From NCBI GenBank assembly GCA_025060195.1, contig JANXCQ010000004.1, positions 62,001 to 126,000 on the forward strand: a DNA stretch of 64,000 nucleotides. The letters are read 5' to 3'. This DNA is from Gemmatales bacterium (GTDB lineage Bacteria > Planctomycetota > Planctomycetia > Gemmatales > HRBIN36). Positions 17,270-27,290 of this stretch are shown here, in pieces; position 1 is the first letter of the stretch; each line of letters starts with the position of its first letter. The notes below the pieces were generated by a model. That model was not told the origin of the DNA, did not search any database, and saw only the letters and a program-made list of their open reading frames with translations. The position numbers and the translations under genes are program-made.

Positions 17270-18688
17270 CTACATATCTAGGGTGGGTGCGAGCATCTTT
17301 TCTGGTCGGACGATGCGGTCAAATTCTTCAGGGGTTAACAGGCCTAATTCGACACAGGCTTGCTTGAGTGTCTTGTTCTCGCTATAGGCTTTTTTGGCGA
17401 CTTTCGCGGCGTTATCGTAACCAATGCGGGGACTAAGGGCCGTGACCAGCATGAGGGAACGTTCCAGATAGGCCTGGAGTTGAGGAATGTTAGGTCGAAT
17501 GCCGACGACGCAGTATTCGGTGAAGCTCCTGCAGGCGTCGGCTAGCAAGCGGATCGAATGCAAAACGTTGTAAATGATCACGGGCTTAAAGACGTTTAGT
17601 TCGAAGTTGCCTTGGGAATCGGCAAAAGTCACAGCGGCATGATTGCCGAACACTTGCACGCAGACCATGGTGAGGGCCTCGCATTGTGTGGGGTTGACTT
17701 TGCCGGGCATGATGGAAGACCCCGGTTCGTTTTCGGGCAGGAACAGTTCAGCGAGGCCGCATCGAGGTCCTGAGCCCATCCAGCGGATGTCATTAGCGAT
17801 TTTCATGAGGGCAGCGGCCAGATTGGCGCATGCGCCACTGAGCAGGACGAGAGGTTCGTGGGAAGCGAGGGCGGCAAACTTATTCGGGGCGGAAGTAAAG
17901 GGATACCCTGTGAGGCGTGCGATCTCGCGAGCGACACGCTCCGCAAATTCAGGATGCGTGTTCAAACCTGTACCTACCGCAGTGCCGCCTAGCGCCAATC
18001 GGTGGAGAAAGGGAAGTATCTGATCCAGATAAGTAAGCGCATCGTCGAGCTGTGCCACGTAACCGGAAAACTCCTGGCCAAGAGTTATGGGCACGGCATC
18101 CATGAGGTGCGTGCGACCGATTTTGATGAGTTGCGCGAATTCCTGGGACTTGTTTGCCAATTCATCGCGCAGGAATCGGAGGGCTGGCTTAAGACGTTTT
18201 TCAGTTTCGTCAACGGCCGCGATATGCATGGCCGCGGGGAACGTATCGTTGGAGGATTGGCATAGATTAACGTGGTCGTTAGGATGGATGGGCTGCTTGC
18301 TACCTAGTTGTCCGCCTGCCAACTCGATAGCACGGTTCGCGATCACTTCGTTGACGTTCATATTAGTCTGCGTGCCGCTACCAGTTTGCCAGACGCGCAG
18401 GGGAAAATGGTCGTCGAGTTTTCCGCTGATCACCTCCTCTGCGGCTTGGATGATTAGGCGGGCCTTATCTTCGGGTAACAATCCCAGGTCGCGATTGACG
18501 ATGGCCGAAGCCTTCTTGATAATGCCGAAAGCCCAGATAACGGGTCGAGGCATGCGGTCTTCGCCGATAGCAAAGTGAATCAAGGAACGTTGGGTTTGAG
18601 CGCCCCAATAGCGGTCGGCAGGAACCTCGATGGCACCCATGCTATCGGTTTCTATGCGGGTTTTGGCACGGCTCGCCGTTTCGGTCAT
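17270..18688 (-). CDS. fumC: Class II fumarate hydratase
   Basis: A 472-residue cytoplasmic enzyme that interconverts fumarate and malate in the TCA cycle. The family signature [13 protein letters not shown] is present near residue 325, with [17 protein letters not shown] (about 105-121), [17 protein letters not shown] and [17 protein letters not shown] in the expected order. Length is normal for class II fumarases. The start is fixed by a perfect anti-16S match, AAGGAGGTGA (18693-18702), the strongest ribosome site in the window. Aspartase is an alternative for this superfamily, but the motifs fit FumC better. Confidence 0.95.
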   Translation of the reverse strand: MTETASRAKTRIETDSMGAIEVPADRYWGAQTQRSLIHFAIGEDRMPRPVIWAFGIIKKASAIVNRDLGLLPEDKARLIIQAAEEVISGKLDDHFPLRVWQTGSGTQTNMNVNEVIANRAIELAGGQLGSKQPIHPNDHVNLCQSSNDTFPAAMHIAAVDETEKRLKPALRFLRDELANKSQEFAQLIKIGRTHLMDAVPITLGQEFSGYVAQLDDALTYLDQILPFLHRLALGGTAVGTGLNTHPEFAERVAREIARLTGYPFTSAPNKFAALASHEPLVLLSGACANLAAALMKIANDIRWMGSGPRCGLAELFLPENEPGSSIMPGKVNPTQCEALTMVCVQVFGNHAAVTFADSQGNFELNVFKPVIIYNVLHSIRLLADACRSFTEYCVVGIRPNIPQLQAYLERSLMLVTALSPRIGYDNAAKVAKKAYSENKTLKQACVELGLLTPEEFDRIVRPEKMLAPTLDM

Positions 18689-18831
18689 GATGTCACCTCC
18701 TTGGAAGATGGTTGGTTATCGTAATGACTGAAAAGCCGCACTCTAATCGCGTCGCCAGACCGCAACGTATGCGGATATGGGCCCCATAGTAGCAATTATG
18801 ATAGGTGTTGTCTCAACGACCGGCGCGAGGA

Positions 18832-19857
18832 TTAAGCTGCGCAGGACGGAGGAGCTGCAACGTGGCGCGAACGGATGTTAGCGAGGATGCGCTCGGCCAG
18901 GGCGATGGCGTCCCGTCCTTGTTCGCCAGTGACGCGAGGTTGTTGCCCCGTGCGAACGCACATTACGAAGTGGCGGATTTCTTCCGTGAGTTGGTCGCCT
19001 TCGTTGTGCTCAAATTCGCGAACTTCGAGCCATTGGCCGAACAATTTTTCTCGAAGCAGACCCGCTAAACTTATATCTAATTGGTCGGGACGCCAGCCGA
19101 GCTCGCGTGCTTTGGCTGACGGTTGGACGATGAGCGTGTGCTTTTTGAAGAAATCAATTTCGACATAGCTGTCCGGGGCGTAAGCAATCATCCGTCGGGA
19201 CGGTTTGGTGCTAACGCGGCTAGCGGTGAGTGTGGCGACCGTGCCATTGGCGAAGGTCAGCCAAGCCTCGGCGATGTCTTCATGCCCGCCGAACAGGCTG
19301 ACGCCGACTGCGTGTACTTCGATCACGGGTTGGCGCACTAGAGCCAGGGCCACGTCTAAATCATGGATCATGAGGTCAAGTACGACACCGACATCTAAGC
19401 AACGGCCGCTATAGGATGATAGGCGTTGTCCTTGGATAAAACGAGGACGCAGTTGGCGACGCTCCAGGTCTTCCAGGGCAGGGTTGAAACGTTCGATGTG
19501 CCCGACTTGGAGTAAGGCACCATGACGGTGGCTCAGCTCGACCAGTTCGTCAGCGTGTTCAAGACAGCTGGCTAACGGCTTCTCGACCAGGCAGGGAATG
19601 CCGTGTGCCAGAAAATCACGGGCGACGTCGCGATGGGCACTGGTGGGGACGGCAATGATCGCTGCATCTACCAAGTCGAGCAGATGGCAATGGTCGGCAA
19701 AGGCAGGAACTTGATATTTGCGGGAAATGGTTTCGCGGGTAACTGCATCGAGGTCGGCAACGGCAACAAGCTGAGCTTCGGGTAACGAGGCAACGACCCG
19801 AACGTGTTCTTTCCCCATGTGTCCGAGTCCGACCACACCGATGCGGAGACGGGACAT
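18832..19857 (-). CDS. Gfo/Idh/MocA oxidoreductase of a lipid A gene cluster
   Basis: A 341-residue NAD(P)-dependent oxidoreductase. The N-terminal Rossmann motif GVVGLGHMGKEHVRV (about 6-20) and the EKPLA motif (residues near 93-97) are typical, followed by the alpha/beta C-domain (MIHDLDVAL, DSYVEIDFF). It begins 18 bases after lpxC. Related genes commonly sit beside lpxC/lpxA genes, and in GnnA-type pathways such an enzyme oxidises UDP-GlcNAc at C3 so that amide-linked lipid A can be made. A GnnB aminotransferase is not seen here, so this role is inference from position. Confidence 0.82.
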   Translation of the reverse strand: MSRLRIGVVGLGHMGKEHVRVVASLPEAQLVAVADLDAVTRETISRKYQVPAFADHCHLLDLVDAAIIAVPTSAHRDVARDFLAHGIPCLVEKPLASCLEHADELVELSHRHGALLQVGHIERFNPALEDLERRQLRPRFIQGQRLSSYSGRCLDVGVVLDLMIHDLDVALALVRQPVIEVHAVGVSLFGGHEDIAEAWLTFANGTVATLTASRVSTKPSRRMIAYAPDSYVEIDFFKKHTLIVQPSAKARELGWRPDQLDISLAGLLREKLFGQWLEVREFEHNEGDQLTEEIRHFVMCVRTGQQPRVTGEQGRDAIALAERILANIRSRHVAAPPSCAA

Positions 19858-19875
19858 GGAAGAGGTTTTCCTAGA

Positions 19876-20853
19876 TCAGGCTGCTTGCTTCGAGGCACTA
19901 AGCTGCTGCACCCAGCCGAGTGCGTGAACGGCAGCGCGAAGCTGGCGAGCTAGTTGTATGTTCAGGCGATGCCCTGAGCGATATGCAACAATGTGTCCGG
20001 CCAACGGGCATCCCACCAGTGCGAGATCACCGATTAGATCTAATGTCTTATGTCGCGCGGGTTCATTGGCCCAACGTAGGCGGTTGCCCACCACACCCTT
20101 GGCAGAGAAAACGAGCAGGCGTTCGGGTCCGGTATGCAGGCCGACGCCTTGTTGCCGCAGAGTTTGCACTTCTTCCAGAAGTAAGAAAGTTCGACTCGCG
20201 GCGATAGTGTTGACGAACTCTTGCGGCGTTAGTCGGCAACTAAAGCGTTGAGGAGGGATAGGAGACCATGTGCCATAGTCGAGGAAATAGTCCAATCGCA
20301 GTTCTGTTGCGGTTGCAGGTAGAAGAACCAGGCGTCCGATGCGGTCGCGGATGTCCACGGGAGTCCGCACAGCCACGATAGGCAACTCTGCGTCTTGAGC
20401 TACGAAAGCAGTTTCCTTCAGTGCCTGGACGAGCGGCTTCACCGAACCATCCCAACCAGGAGGCTCGGGCCCTGTTAGCTCGATACGGCAATTATCTATC
20501 ATGAGGCCAGCCAACGCAGCCAACACGTGTTCCACCAGTTCCACTTGGGCGGGAGGTAGGCCCAAGATTGTGCGGCGCTCCGTAGCCGTAACCGTTTCTG
20601 CAACCGCGGGAATAATCGTATTCCTGCCCAGATCAGTGCGAACGAAAAGTCGTCCAGTATTTGGCTCCGCGGGTAGGAGACGTAAACAGACGGGCTTTCC
20701 ATATAGCAAGCCGCGACCGTGCAGTTCCACTGGCTTAGCTAATGTGCGTTGTCTTCGCCAGCCAACAATTTCCAGCCGCAGACCAGCTTCCAAGTTGTTC
20801 GACCAGTTACATGAGTAGGATGACTGCGCGGTTGAAGAGAATAGTTCAATCAT
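19876..20853 (-). CDS. lpxC: UDP-3-O-acyl-N-acetylglucosamine deacetylase
   Basis: Catalyses the first committed step of lipid A synthesis: zinc-dependent deacetylation of UDP-3-O-acyl-GlcNAc in the cytoplasm. HVLAALAGLMIDN contains the first zinc His, HKTLDLIGDLALVG supplies the other His and Asp, and GHRLNIQL holds the catalytic His region; SRTF and EVQTLR segments also match. I chose the ATG at 20853 (325 residues), with AAGG upstream. The reading frame stays open for 68 more codons into ompH, but those residues do not resemble LpxC. The sequence RRQRTLAKPVELHGRGL is the usual N-terminus. It lies between ompH and the Gfo/Idh gene. Confidence 0.93.
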   Translation of the reverse strand: MIELFSSTAQSSYSCNWSNNLEAGLRLEIVGWRRQRTLAKPVELHGRGLLYGKPVCLRLLPAEPNTGRLFVRTDLGRNTIIPAVAETVTATERRTILGLPPAQVELVEHVLAALAGLMIDNCRIELTGPEPPGWDGSVKPLVQALKETAFVAQDAELPIVAVRTPVDIRDRIGRLVLLPATATELRLDYFLDYGTWSPIPPQRFSCRLTPQEFVNTIAASRTFLLLEEVQTLRQQGVGLHTGPERLLVFSAKGVVGNRLRWANEPARHKTLDLIGDLALVGCPLAGHIVAYRSGHRLNIQLARQLRAAVHALGWVQQLSASKQAA

Positions 20854-20942
20854 GCATCGGCTTACCTTATTTGTCGAAATGATCCGCAGTCCAGCGCTGC
20901 AGGAAAGTGGGGAGATAGTTATCCACGCACCATAAGTTCGGC

Positions 20943-21599
20943 TTACTGTCCACTGCCGCTCGGTTGGCCGCCGCTCGAAGCCTGATATTCGCGGTTCAAT
21001 AGGTTGATAACTTGGTGCGTGATGTCTGCTGTATTCTGGTTGTAGTACATCGGCCAAAGATTGTTCGCAGTCAAGCGAGCCATGACTCGGTCAGGATGGT
21101 AATAGACCTCCCGTTTGTTCGCGTCGCGCCAATCTTCATTGAAACGGAAGACGACTTCAAAACCCTGAGAGTCGGCGATTGCTTTGACCTTGTATAAGAC
21201 CTTGATATAAAGGTTCGCATAGCGTTCGTTGAGCATGCGCGTGAGTTTTTTCTGAGCGTCTGAGCGAATGTTGCCGAATTGGTAGTCTAAATCTTTGAGC
21301 TTGCGTTCGAGGGCGTCACGTTGGGTTTGGTCAGTGGTAGCAGATAGTTGTTTGCGAGTTTCGTCAATCTCTTTTTGCTTCGCTTGCAATTGTTCGAAAA
21401 ATTTTTGTTCCTCGGCTTGGAGAAACTTCCGGATGTCTTGGGCTTCATAGGATTGCCGCATGACTTCAGCGTAATTGATGAAACCAATGGTTGGCGGTTT
21501 GTGTGTGGTAGGTGCCTGGGCATTAAGCCAAGACCACCCGGCGATACCTAATAAGCACCCGAAGCCACAAGCCCATGCCCTATAGAGCCACTGTTTCAC
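20943..21599 (-). CDS. OmpH/Skp-family periplasmic chaperone
   Basis: A 218-residue exported protein. A signal peptide (about residues 1-28, ending near LNAQA) is followed by IGFINYAEVMRQS and a long coiled-coil helix pair (about 55-130, rich in Q, K and E), the jellyfish arms of Skp-type chaperones that hold outer-membrane proteins in the periplasm. The C-terminal third is longer than usual and ends in a Ser/Gly/Gln-rich tail. It heads the ompH-lpxC-Gfo/Idh group; a good promoter lies 147 bases upstream. The bamA gene that often precedes it is absent. Confidence 0.85.
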   Translation of the reverse strand: MKQWLYRAWACGFGCLLGIAGWSWLNAQAPTTHKPPTIGFINYAEVMRQSYEAQDIRKFLQAEEQKFFEQLQAKQKEIDETRKQLSATTDQTQRDALERKLKDLDYQFGNIRSDAQKKLTRMLNERYANLYIKVLYKVKAIADSQGFEVVFRFNEDWRDANKREVYYHPDRVMARLTANNLWPMYYNQNTADITHQVINLLNREYQASSGGQPSGSGQ

Positions 21600-21745
21600 C
21601 TTACCGTCCCCCCTTGAAAATCGAGCAAGTCCGTCCCTGTTGGAAGCGAGCGCGATGCCGCAACAGAGACTTCGCTCCTGGATGGCTCAATACTTGACAG
21701 GCCTACCGTTGCTAATCCTCCGCGGTGCTCCCTCATTTGGCTTGC

Positions 21746-21774
21746 CTTGTACCTAAGCCAGCCAGATACGTCAA
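21746..21774 (-). promoter_or_regulatory. Likely promoter of the ompH-lpxC-Gfo/Idh operon
   Basis: On the minus strand TTGACG (21769-21774), a 17-base spacer and TACAAG (21746-21751) form a good promoter. The 431-base gap between ompH and the VWA gene shows no other feature. Confidence 0.5.
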
Positions 21775-22030
21775 GGGGAATCACTACTTCTGAGTTTTGA
21801 TGCAAAAATTGCGGCACACCAATAATAACCCCTCAACGCTAAAGGACTAGTCACCTTGTTCCCAGGTTACGCATGGTGCTTGGACAAACAACTCTTAGCG
21901 CCCGACATCCGAGGCGAAGTAGTCTGACGTTCACTGAAGTGCAGAGGCTGTATATTAGTGAGCGCCATGACAAGCGCAAAGGCAACGTGTTGGCGTCGCA
22001 GAGCCAAGTCAAGTCTAAACTTGCGTTCGA

Positions 22031-23716
22031 TCACGTAGGCGACTTCTCCCGGCGGCGCCACAGAATCGGTGCCAGTCCCAGTGCGATGAGAATGGCCAGG
22101 AACGTGATAAAGACTTGGAAGTCCGCTGCCGGTGTTATCACGCCGTGGGTACGGTAACTAGCCTGTGCCTGCAACATTCCCAGACGTATCTCAATGCGAC
22201 TGGGAGTGCCGTCTTGTCGCGTGCGCGGACTGAGGTAAGTGATGGTAAAAGTGGTTTCGATGTCTTGTAAGGCCTGGCCGAACTGCCGTGCAAGCTCATC
22301 CGCCTCTGCAGCGTGAAAGTAACGTCCGCCCGTCTTCTCGGCCAATTCACGTAGCGAGGCTTCGTCAATGCCTTCGTCGTGGATGTCTATGGAAAGCTGT
22401 TCAAAAACGGCCTGCAAATGAGCCGGGTCAGAAACGCCATAGTATTGTCCACCGGTGATGTTGGCAATCTGGCGTAATACTGCTTCGTCAATTTCCCGGC
22501 GGCGTGGGTCACCTAGCCCGATGACAAAAATAGGAATGTTGGCCTGGGCATGTAACTTGCGCAGCTGCTGGAAAAACTCCGCTGGGCGCCGAATGCGTCC
22601 CCCCTCGTTGATTCCGTCGGTCAGAAGCACAATCACGCGACGACATTCGCGCACACGGCCATCAGTTACAGCGGTCGCCAGAGAATCCTGAGCTAACCAC
22701 TCGAGGCCGAACAACGTGACGTCAAACAAGTGCGTGCCTCCGCGAGGCGTGAGTTTGGCAATCTCCCTTTGGAGAGCTTCGACGTCGGCACTAGGCGCTT
22801 TCGGGCTTTCATAGCGGTCATCAAAGGGTAGCAAAGAACAGTCGGCGTGGTCGCGGGGCATCAGTTCGAGATACCGTTGGGCCGCTTGACGGAGATAAGC
22901 GATTTTGTTGCCGGCTTTCATGCTGCCACTACGGTCTAAAATGAGCAAGGAGCGGATATGCAAATTTGCCCCTGGTTTGCCCAGGCCAATGGTGTAGATG
23001 GTTACTTGTCGCTGGATGGCCTCTTCAATGACGCGATTTGGGCCGTTTTTGCTATTGACGTCTCGACCATCGGTCAGCAACACGAGGGCGCGTGCCTTGT
23101 CGCGGTCGGCGGAAAAGTTCTGCATGGCTGCGATGGCGGCATCGAAATAAGCTGTTCCTCCCGCTCCCCGCGCTTGGCGAATCGCGGCAAGCAGCTCGTC
23201 CCGTTTTCCGACACTAAGAGGCAGGCTTCGATACGGCTCGTGGTGGAACAACACCAATCCGCAAGGGGTGTTCGGATCGAGTTGTTGAACGAATCGCTCG
23301 GCTGCTTCTTTGGCCTTATCCAGTCGGTCTAATGGCCGCTCCGGCGTGCCGATCATCGAGCCGCTGGTGTCCAGCGCCAGCATGACCTCGCGTGGACGTC
23401 CAGCTAGTTGTTGCGTACGGAAACGGTGCACTTCTTTGCCGTCTTCAAGAATGATCCCCTCGCTGGCAGGCAGTTCACGTACGGCGCGGCCAGCCGCGTC
23501 TAATACTTGGAAACTCAGAGTAATCCGCAGTCGCCCTTCTGCAGTTACTTCCACCCGCGGACTGCCGAGTTGGTGAATTCTCGCTAGCTGCTTACTTTGT
23601 CCAATGGCAGTGCCCCATCCGCCTGTGATTAGACCTGTCAGCAGTGTCCATCCAACAACAACGTGTCGAAGATGCTCGCGGAAATCGGCTTGCCGACTAG
23701 GAGCGGTTACGAACAT
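22031..23716 (-). CDS. Membrane-anchored protein with two VWA domains
   Basis: A 561-residue protein with an N-terminal hydrophobic segment (about 20-40), a beta-rich stretch, then two tandem von Willebrand factor A domains. The first has the MIDAS motif DTSGSM (near residue 115) with LLTDGRD. The second has DRSGSM (near 258) with LLTDGINEGG. A C-terminal helix (FLAILIALGLAPILW) and basic tail anchor it. VWA domains bind metal-dependent protein ligands; such proteins often act in envelope assembly or surface adhesion. No moxR-like ATPase is next to it. It lies 127 bases downstream of yidC in the same direction. Confidence 0.85.
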   Translation of the reverse strand: MFVTAPSRQADFREHLRHVVVGWTLLTGLITGGWGTAIGQSKQLARIHQLGSPRVEVTAEGRLRITLSFQVLDAAGRAVRELPASEGIILEDGKEVHRFRTQQLAGRPREVMLALDTSGSMIGTPERPLDRLDKAKEAAERFVQQLDPNTPCGLVLFHHEPYRSLPLSVGKRDELLAAIRQARGAGGTAYFDAAIAAMQNFSADRDKARALVLLTDGRDVNSKNGPNRVIEEAIQRQVTIYTIGLGKPGANLHIRSLLILDRSGSMKAGNKIAYLRQAAQRYLELMPRDHADCSLLPFDDRYESPKAPSADVEALQREIAKLTPRGGTHLFDVTLFGLEWLAQDSLATAVTDGRVRECRRVIVLLTDGINEGGRIRRPAEFFQQLRKLHAQANIPIFVIGLGDPRRREIDEAVLRQIANITGGQYYGVSDPAHLQAVFEQLSIDIHDEGIDEASLRELAEKTGGRYFHAAEADELARQFGQALQDIETTFTITYLSPRTRQDGTPSRIEIRLGMLQAQASYRTHGVITPAADFQVFITFLAILIALGLAPILWRRREKSPT

Positions 23717-23843
23717 GGCGTGTGTCTCCCTCGGGCCGCGGTTATGCTCCGTAGCCAGACGATTCGACGATTTCTCGCAGGATCGTGAGCTAATAACGTC
23801 ACAGTCTCGCCGCAGAGTGTTCTTCTTGCCGTGGTAGCCGTCT

Positions 23844-26033
23844 CTAGTTCCGTTTCTCCGCAGCTTTGAGCAGAGCTTCCCACCATTGCCTGAGGCGCGT
23901 GGTCAGTTTCTGCCAAGCAGTGAGCTGATCCTCTTTTCCCGGACGCTTCTTACCCGACTTGCGGCGCTCTCCAGCGGGCGGACTTGTGGTCGTTGATGAA
24001 ACTTCAAGAGTTTTGGGCAGGAGTTTGCGCTCCACCAGGCCCCATAAACTGCTCATGATGAAGTATAAACACAATCCCGATGCGATCCAGTAAAACAAGT
24101 AGCCCATAAACACCATCATCCAGTTCATCATCTGCATCTGCAGGCGTTGCTGCTCGTCCATGGTGGGCGGCATGAACATCTTTTGCTGCCAGATCATGAC
24201 GATGATGCTCACGATCGGTAGCAGATGCAAGTAAGGGCCTAAATGCAGGAGGTACGCCAGTTGGCTGATCACGGGCCAGTTGCCCCAGTAAAGCAACATA
24301 TCAGGCGCGGCCAGGTTCCGTATCCACAGAAACCCAGCTAAGCGAAGGTGCACGCTTTCGTAAAGCGCGTAATACAGTCCCAGGAACACGGGCATTTGCA
24401 ACAGCACAATCAAACAGCCGCTGAAGGGATTGACACCATACTTGCGATACAGTTCCATCTGACCCCGAGCCAAGGCCTGCTTATCATCTTTGTATTTCTC
24501 TTGAAGTTTCTTCAACTCGGGCGCCATTTGTTGCATTTTCAGGTTATTGAGTGCCTGCTTGCGACTGATGGGAAACATCAGCCCGCGTACCACCACCGTC
24601 AACAGAAGGATTGCGAAGCCGTAACGCCCGGGCAGCGGACTAAATAACCAGGAAAACCACTCTAACAACGCATGCATGAGATTGGTGAAAAAGACCACTA
24701 GTGCCGTCCAACCGATGGCACCGCAAAAGGTGTACCAAGGGTAATCGGTCAGGTTGGCGAGGTGATAAAAATTTTCATACCGCTCGGGTAAATCGGAGCG
24801 AACACCGCTTTCGTAGCGGAGGAGGCGCACCTTAGCGGGGCCCGCGTAGAGAAGATAACGGTGTTCCACAGGCGCCTCGCCCACAGCAACGGGACGAGAC
24901 ACCAGCTTGACAGAAACAGGCACCCCCCAGAGCCGACGTTTATCGTTACCGGGATCACTTCCCAGGGCTTCGGGAATGACTTGTGCCATGCTCGGATTCC
25001 GCGTCGGATCATCCGCCACGATGACTAAAGCTGCAAAGTAAGGGATCATGACGCCTGCATATTGCAGGCTCTGGGGACGCACCGTGTACGGTGCGCTGGG
25101 CGCATCCAGATGAAGCGGTTGGGCTTGACGTTTGTCTTGAGGGAAGAAATGGGTCGGCTCGAAGAGATACCGGTACGTAGTGCGTGCATCGTCGGCGCGC
25201 GTCGTGCCGATCACCACTTGCCAATAACTGGTCTGTTTCCAGAACTCTCCTTCGATGGGCAAACCACGTGGCCCCGTGAGTTCATAAGTGACCTCACTAG
25301 CCTTGGACGAGTCGAGGCGTGATAGCGTAACCACCATGTCCACGTGATACTGGTCTGGACTGAGGTGAAACTGACGGCGAATGCGCAAGTTGAGCGGCTG
25401 CAGCACTGCCTCAAAAGTCGCATGTTCCTGATCGTGTTCGACCAGTTTCCATTCGAGATGCTTTCCAGGGATCGTGAGGCGAAACGATTGCCGTTGCCAG
25501 CGCTCCTCTAGCGATAAATGGTCGAGCTTTTCTTCATCGGTGCTATCACTGACCAGGCGGAAAGGCACGGGCGATTTGTTATGGGGATCGTAAACGGGAA
25601 GGGCCTCGAAGCGGCTCGCCGCCTGATATTGCGTCAATTCGATGAAGCGCACCGCGGCTCCCGTCGAGGAAAGTACGACGCGCAGTTTGTAACCTGGTCC
25701 GCCCAACTCGATGGGTTTTTCCTGAGCTAATTGTTGCTGGAGTCGCTCTTGGCGTTGGCGTTCCTCGGCCAGGGAGCGGTCGGCCTGTTGCGCTTGTTCT
25801 ATTTCGCTCGGCGCCGGTACTGGCCAAGCGATGGACGGATCCGCAAGCATACGAGTCAACAGCACCTCGGCAAGCCATTCCAGTTGTGCCTGAGGAATCT
25901 CAGCCGGTTTCGCTTCAGGTTTGCGGGGCGGAAAGAGCCAAACCTGTAAGTAAGCCCAACCGACAAATATTAGGAAGCTCAGCACCAGAAAAAGGATAAA
26001 GCGCCTCTGATCCATGCCTCGATTGACTCCCAT
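23844..26033 (-). CDS. yidC: Membrane protein insertase YidC
   Basis: A 729-residue Gram-negative-type YidC. The N-terminal helix (RRFILFLVLSFLIFVGWAYL) is followed by a large periplasmic domain (about 95-430) and the conserved Oxa1/YidC core from about 450: YGFAILLLTVVVRGLMFPIS, the cytoplasmic coiled coil with NLKMQQMAPELKKLQEKY, then NPFSGCLIVLLQMPVFLGLYYAL and later helices. The tail is strongly basic, as usual for ribosome contact. It inserts membrane proteins alone or with SecYEG. Met-7 (26015) is an alternative start that fits family alignments; Met-1 has the better ribosome site (GAGG). Confidence 0.95.
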   Translation of the reverse strand: MGVNRGMDQRRFILFLVLSFLIFVGWAYLQVWLFPPRKPEAKPAEIPQAQLEWLAEVLLTRMLADPSIAWPVPAPSEIEQAQQADRSLAEERQRQERLQQQLAQEKPIELGGPGYKLRVVLSSTGAAVRFIELTQYQAASRFEALPVYDPHNKSPVPFRLVSDSTDEEKLDHLSLEERWQRQSFRLTIPGKHLEWKLVEHDQEHATFEAVLQPLNLRIRRQFHLSPDQYHVDMVVTLSRLDSSKASEVTYELTGPRGLPIEGEFWKQTSYWQVVIGTTRADDARTTYRYLFEPTHFFPQDKRQAQPLHLDAPSAPYTVRPQSLQYAGVMIPYFAALVIVADDPTRNPSMAQVIPEALGSDPGNDKRRLWGVPVSVKLVSRPVAVGEAPVEHRYLLYAGPAKVRLLRYESGVRSDLPERYENFYHLANLTDYPWYTFCGAIGWTALVVFFTNLMHALLEWFSWLFSPLPGRYGFAILLLTVVVRGLMFPISRKQALNNLKMQQMAPELKKLQEKYKDDKQALARGQMELYRKYGVNPFSGCLIVLLQMPVFLGLYYALYESVHLRLAGFLWIRNLAAPDMLLYWGNWPVISQLAYLLHLGPYLHLLPIVSIIVMIWQQKMFMPPTMDEQQRLQMQMMNWMMVFMGYLFYWIASGLCLYFIMSSLWGLVERKLLPKTLEVSSTTTSPPAGERRKSGKKRPGKEDQLTAWQKLTTRLRQWWEALLKAAEKRN

Positions 26034-26290
26034 CCTACCTCAAGACACTTGACCGTTGCAACGTTCGTTCTTCGCCCTCAGTCGTGCTGCTTCATTGTAC
26101 CAAGCCGACCCAATAACTGACACGGCGCCCTTGATTCCCTTGGCCAATCCTGGGACTCCGGCTCAGCCGCTTCCACAAAAACCCTACTGGTAATAGTTCT
26201 GTTGAATCAGCACTAAATTATGGGATGTTATTGCTCATAAGTGCCTACTAACTAGCGCAACAAATGAGCTAGTCAAACTGCAAGAAATCG

Positions 26291-27040
26291 TTATCTTCCC
26301 TCGCGCAGGCGATCACCAAGATATCTGTCTAATTCTTCCACCTCGTAGATTTTCCGGATAGTGGTTTCAACATCGTAGGGAACGCGACGAAACCGCACCA
26401 GCCGTTCTTTCGGATCGAACAGCACATAACAAGCGCGCCAGTCGCCATCCCGCGGTTGGCCTACCGAACCAACATTAATGAGGGTCTTAGCGTTATCGAG
26501 GCGATATTCGCCGCTAAGCTCTTCGGGATGATAATATTCGAGGCGTTCGGTGAAGATGCCAGGCACGTGAGTGTGCCCTTGGAAACAATATTGCTCGACC
26601 AAAGCGAAAATTTTTTCCATTTTGCGTTGGTTGTAAATATCTTCGGGGAAGATATATTCATTCAGGGGATTGCGCACTGAGCCGTGAACATAAATCACGC
26701 CATTTTCCACGTGTCTGCGAGGTCGTTCCGCTAGGAACTCCCAGCGTTGCATCGCGCGTTCTTGATCCGGGTCTTCCTCCAGTTGCTGACGCGTCCACAA
26801 GATGGCCCGCAAGGCTCCCGCATTAAAGCCTTCTGGGTCAAAAAGCGCGGCTTGATCGTGATTGCCGAGCAACACAACGGGAAAATCCATGACTGCGTCA
26901 ATACATTCGCGTGGATTGGGGCCGTAACCGATAATGTCCCCCAGACAATAAATCCTCTCGGCGCCTTGCTCTCGAATGTCGTCAAGAACTGCTTGCAAGG
27001 CCTCGAGATTACTATGAATGTCGCTGACAATAGCAATCAC
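26291..27040 (-). CDS. Calcineurin-like metallophosphoesterase (YfcE/ApaH-like)
   Basis: A 249-residue protein with all core motifs of the fold: VSDIHSN at the N-terminus, [24 protein letters not shown] and QGHTHVPG. It should be a metal-dependent phosphodiesterase or phosphatase; close relatives act on cyclic nucleotides or dinucleotides, but the substrate cannot be told here. I prefer the GTG start at 27040, preceded by AAGGGGA at the right distance; a TTG 14 codons upstream is possible. It is transcribed away from tdh. It contrasts with the atypical relative at 40637. Confidence 0.85.
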   Translation of the reverse strand: MIAIVSDIHSNLEALQAVLDDIREQGAERIYCLGDIIGYGPNPRECIDAVMDFPVVLLGNHDQAALFDPEGFNAGALRAILWTRQQLEEDPDQERAMQRWEFLAERPRRHVENGVIYVHGSVRNPLNEYIFPEDIYNQRKMEKIFALVEQYCFQGHTHVPGIFTERLEYYHPEELSGEYRLDNAKTLINVGSVGQPRDGDWRACYVLFDPKERLVRFRRVPYDVETTIRKIYEVEELDRYLGDRLREGR

Positions 27041-27290
27041 AGGGCGTCCCCTTTGGATGACACCGTCCCAGCAGGCCAACAACCTTTGCTAGGGGCGCTA
27101 CCCCCTTATCCCCGGTACGCGAGTCCTGTTTTGCCTTATTATAGTATGCCAACCCATCCCCCACTGCGAATGCAACTTGCTGTACGAGTTTACTTACAAG
27201 TAGTCTAAAAGCAAGAAGTGGTACCGTTGGCGTTGGGAAAAGGAGTTTGGTTCGTTACACTTATAGACACTCTGCCTCCTGGAGCTGGCT

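Noticed and set aside
20854-21057. 68-codon N-terminal extension of LpxC
   Set aside because: Overlaps ompH, has no LpxC similarity, and the ATG at 20853 has its own ribosome site.
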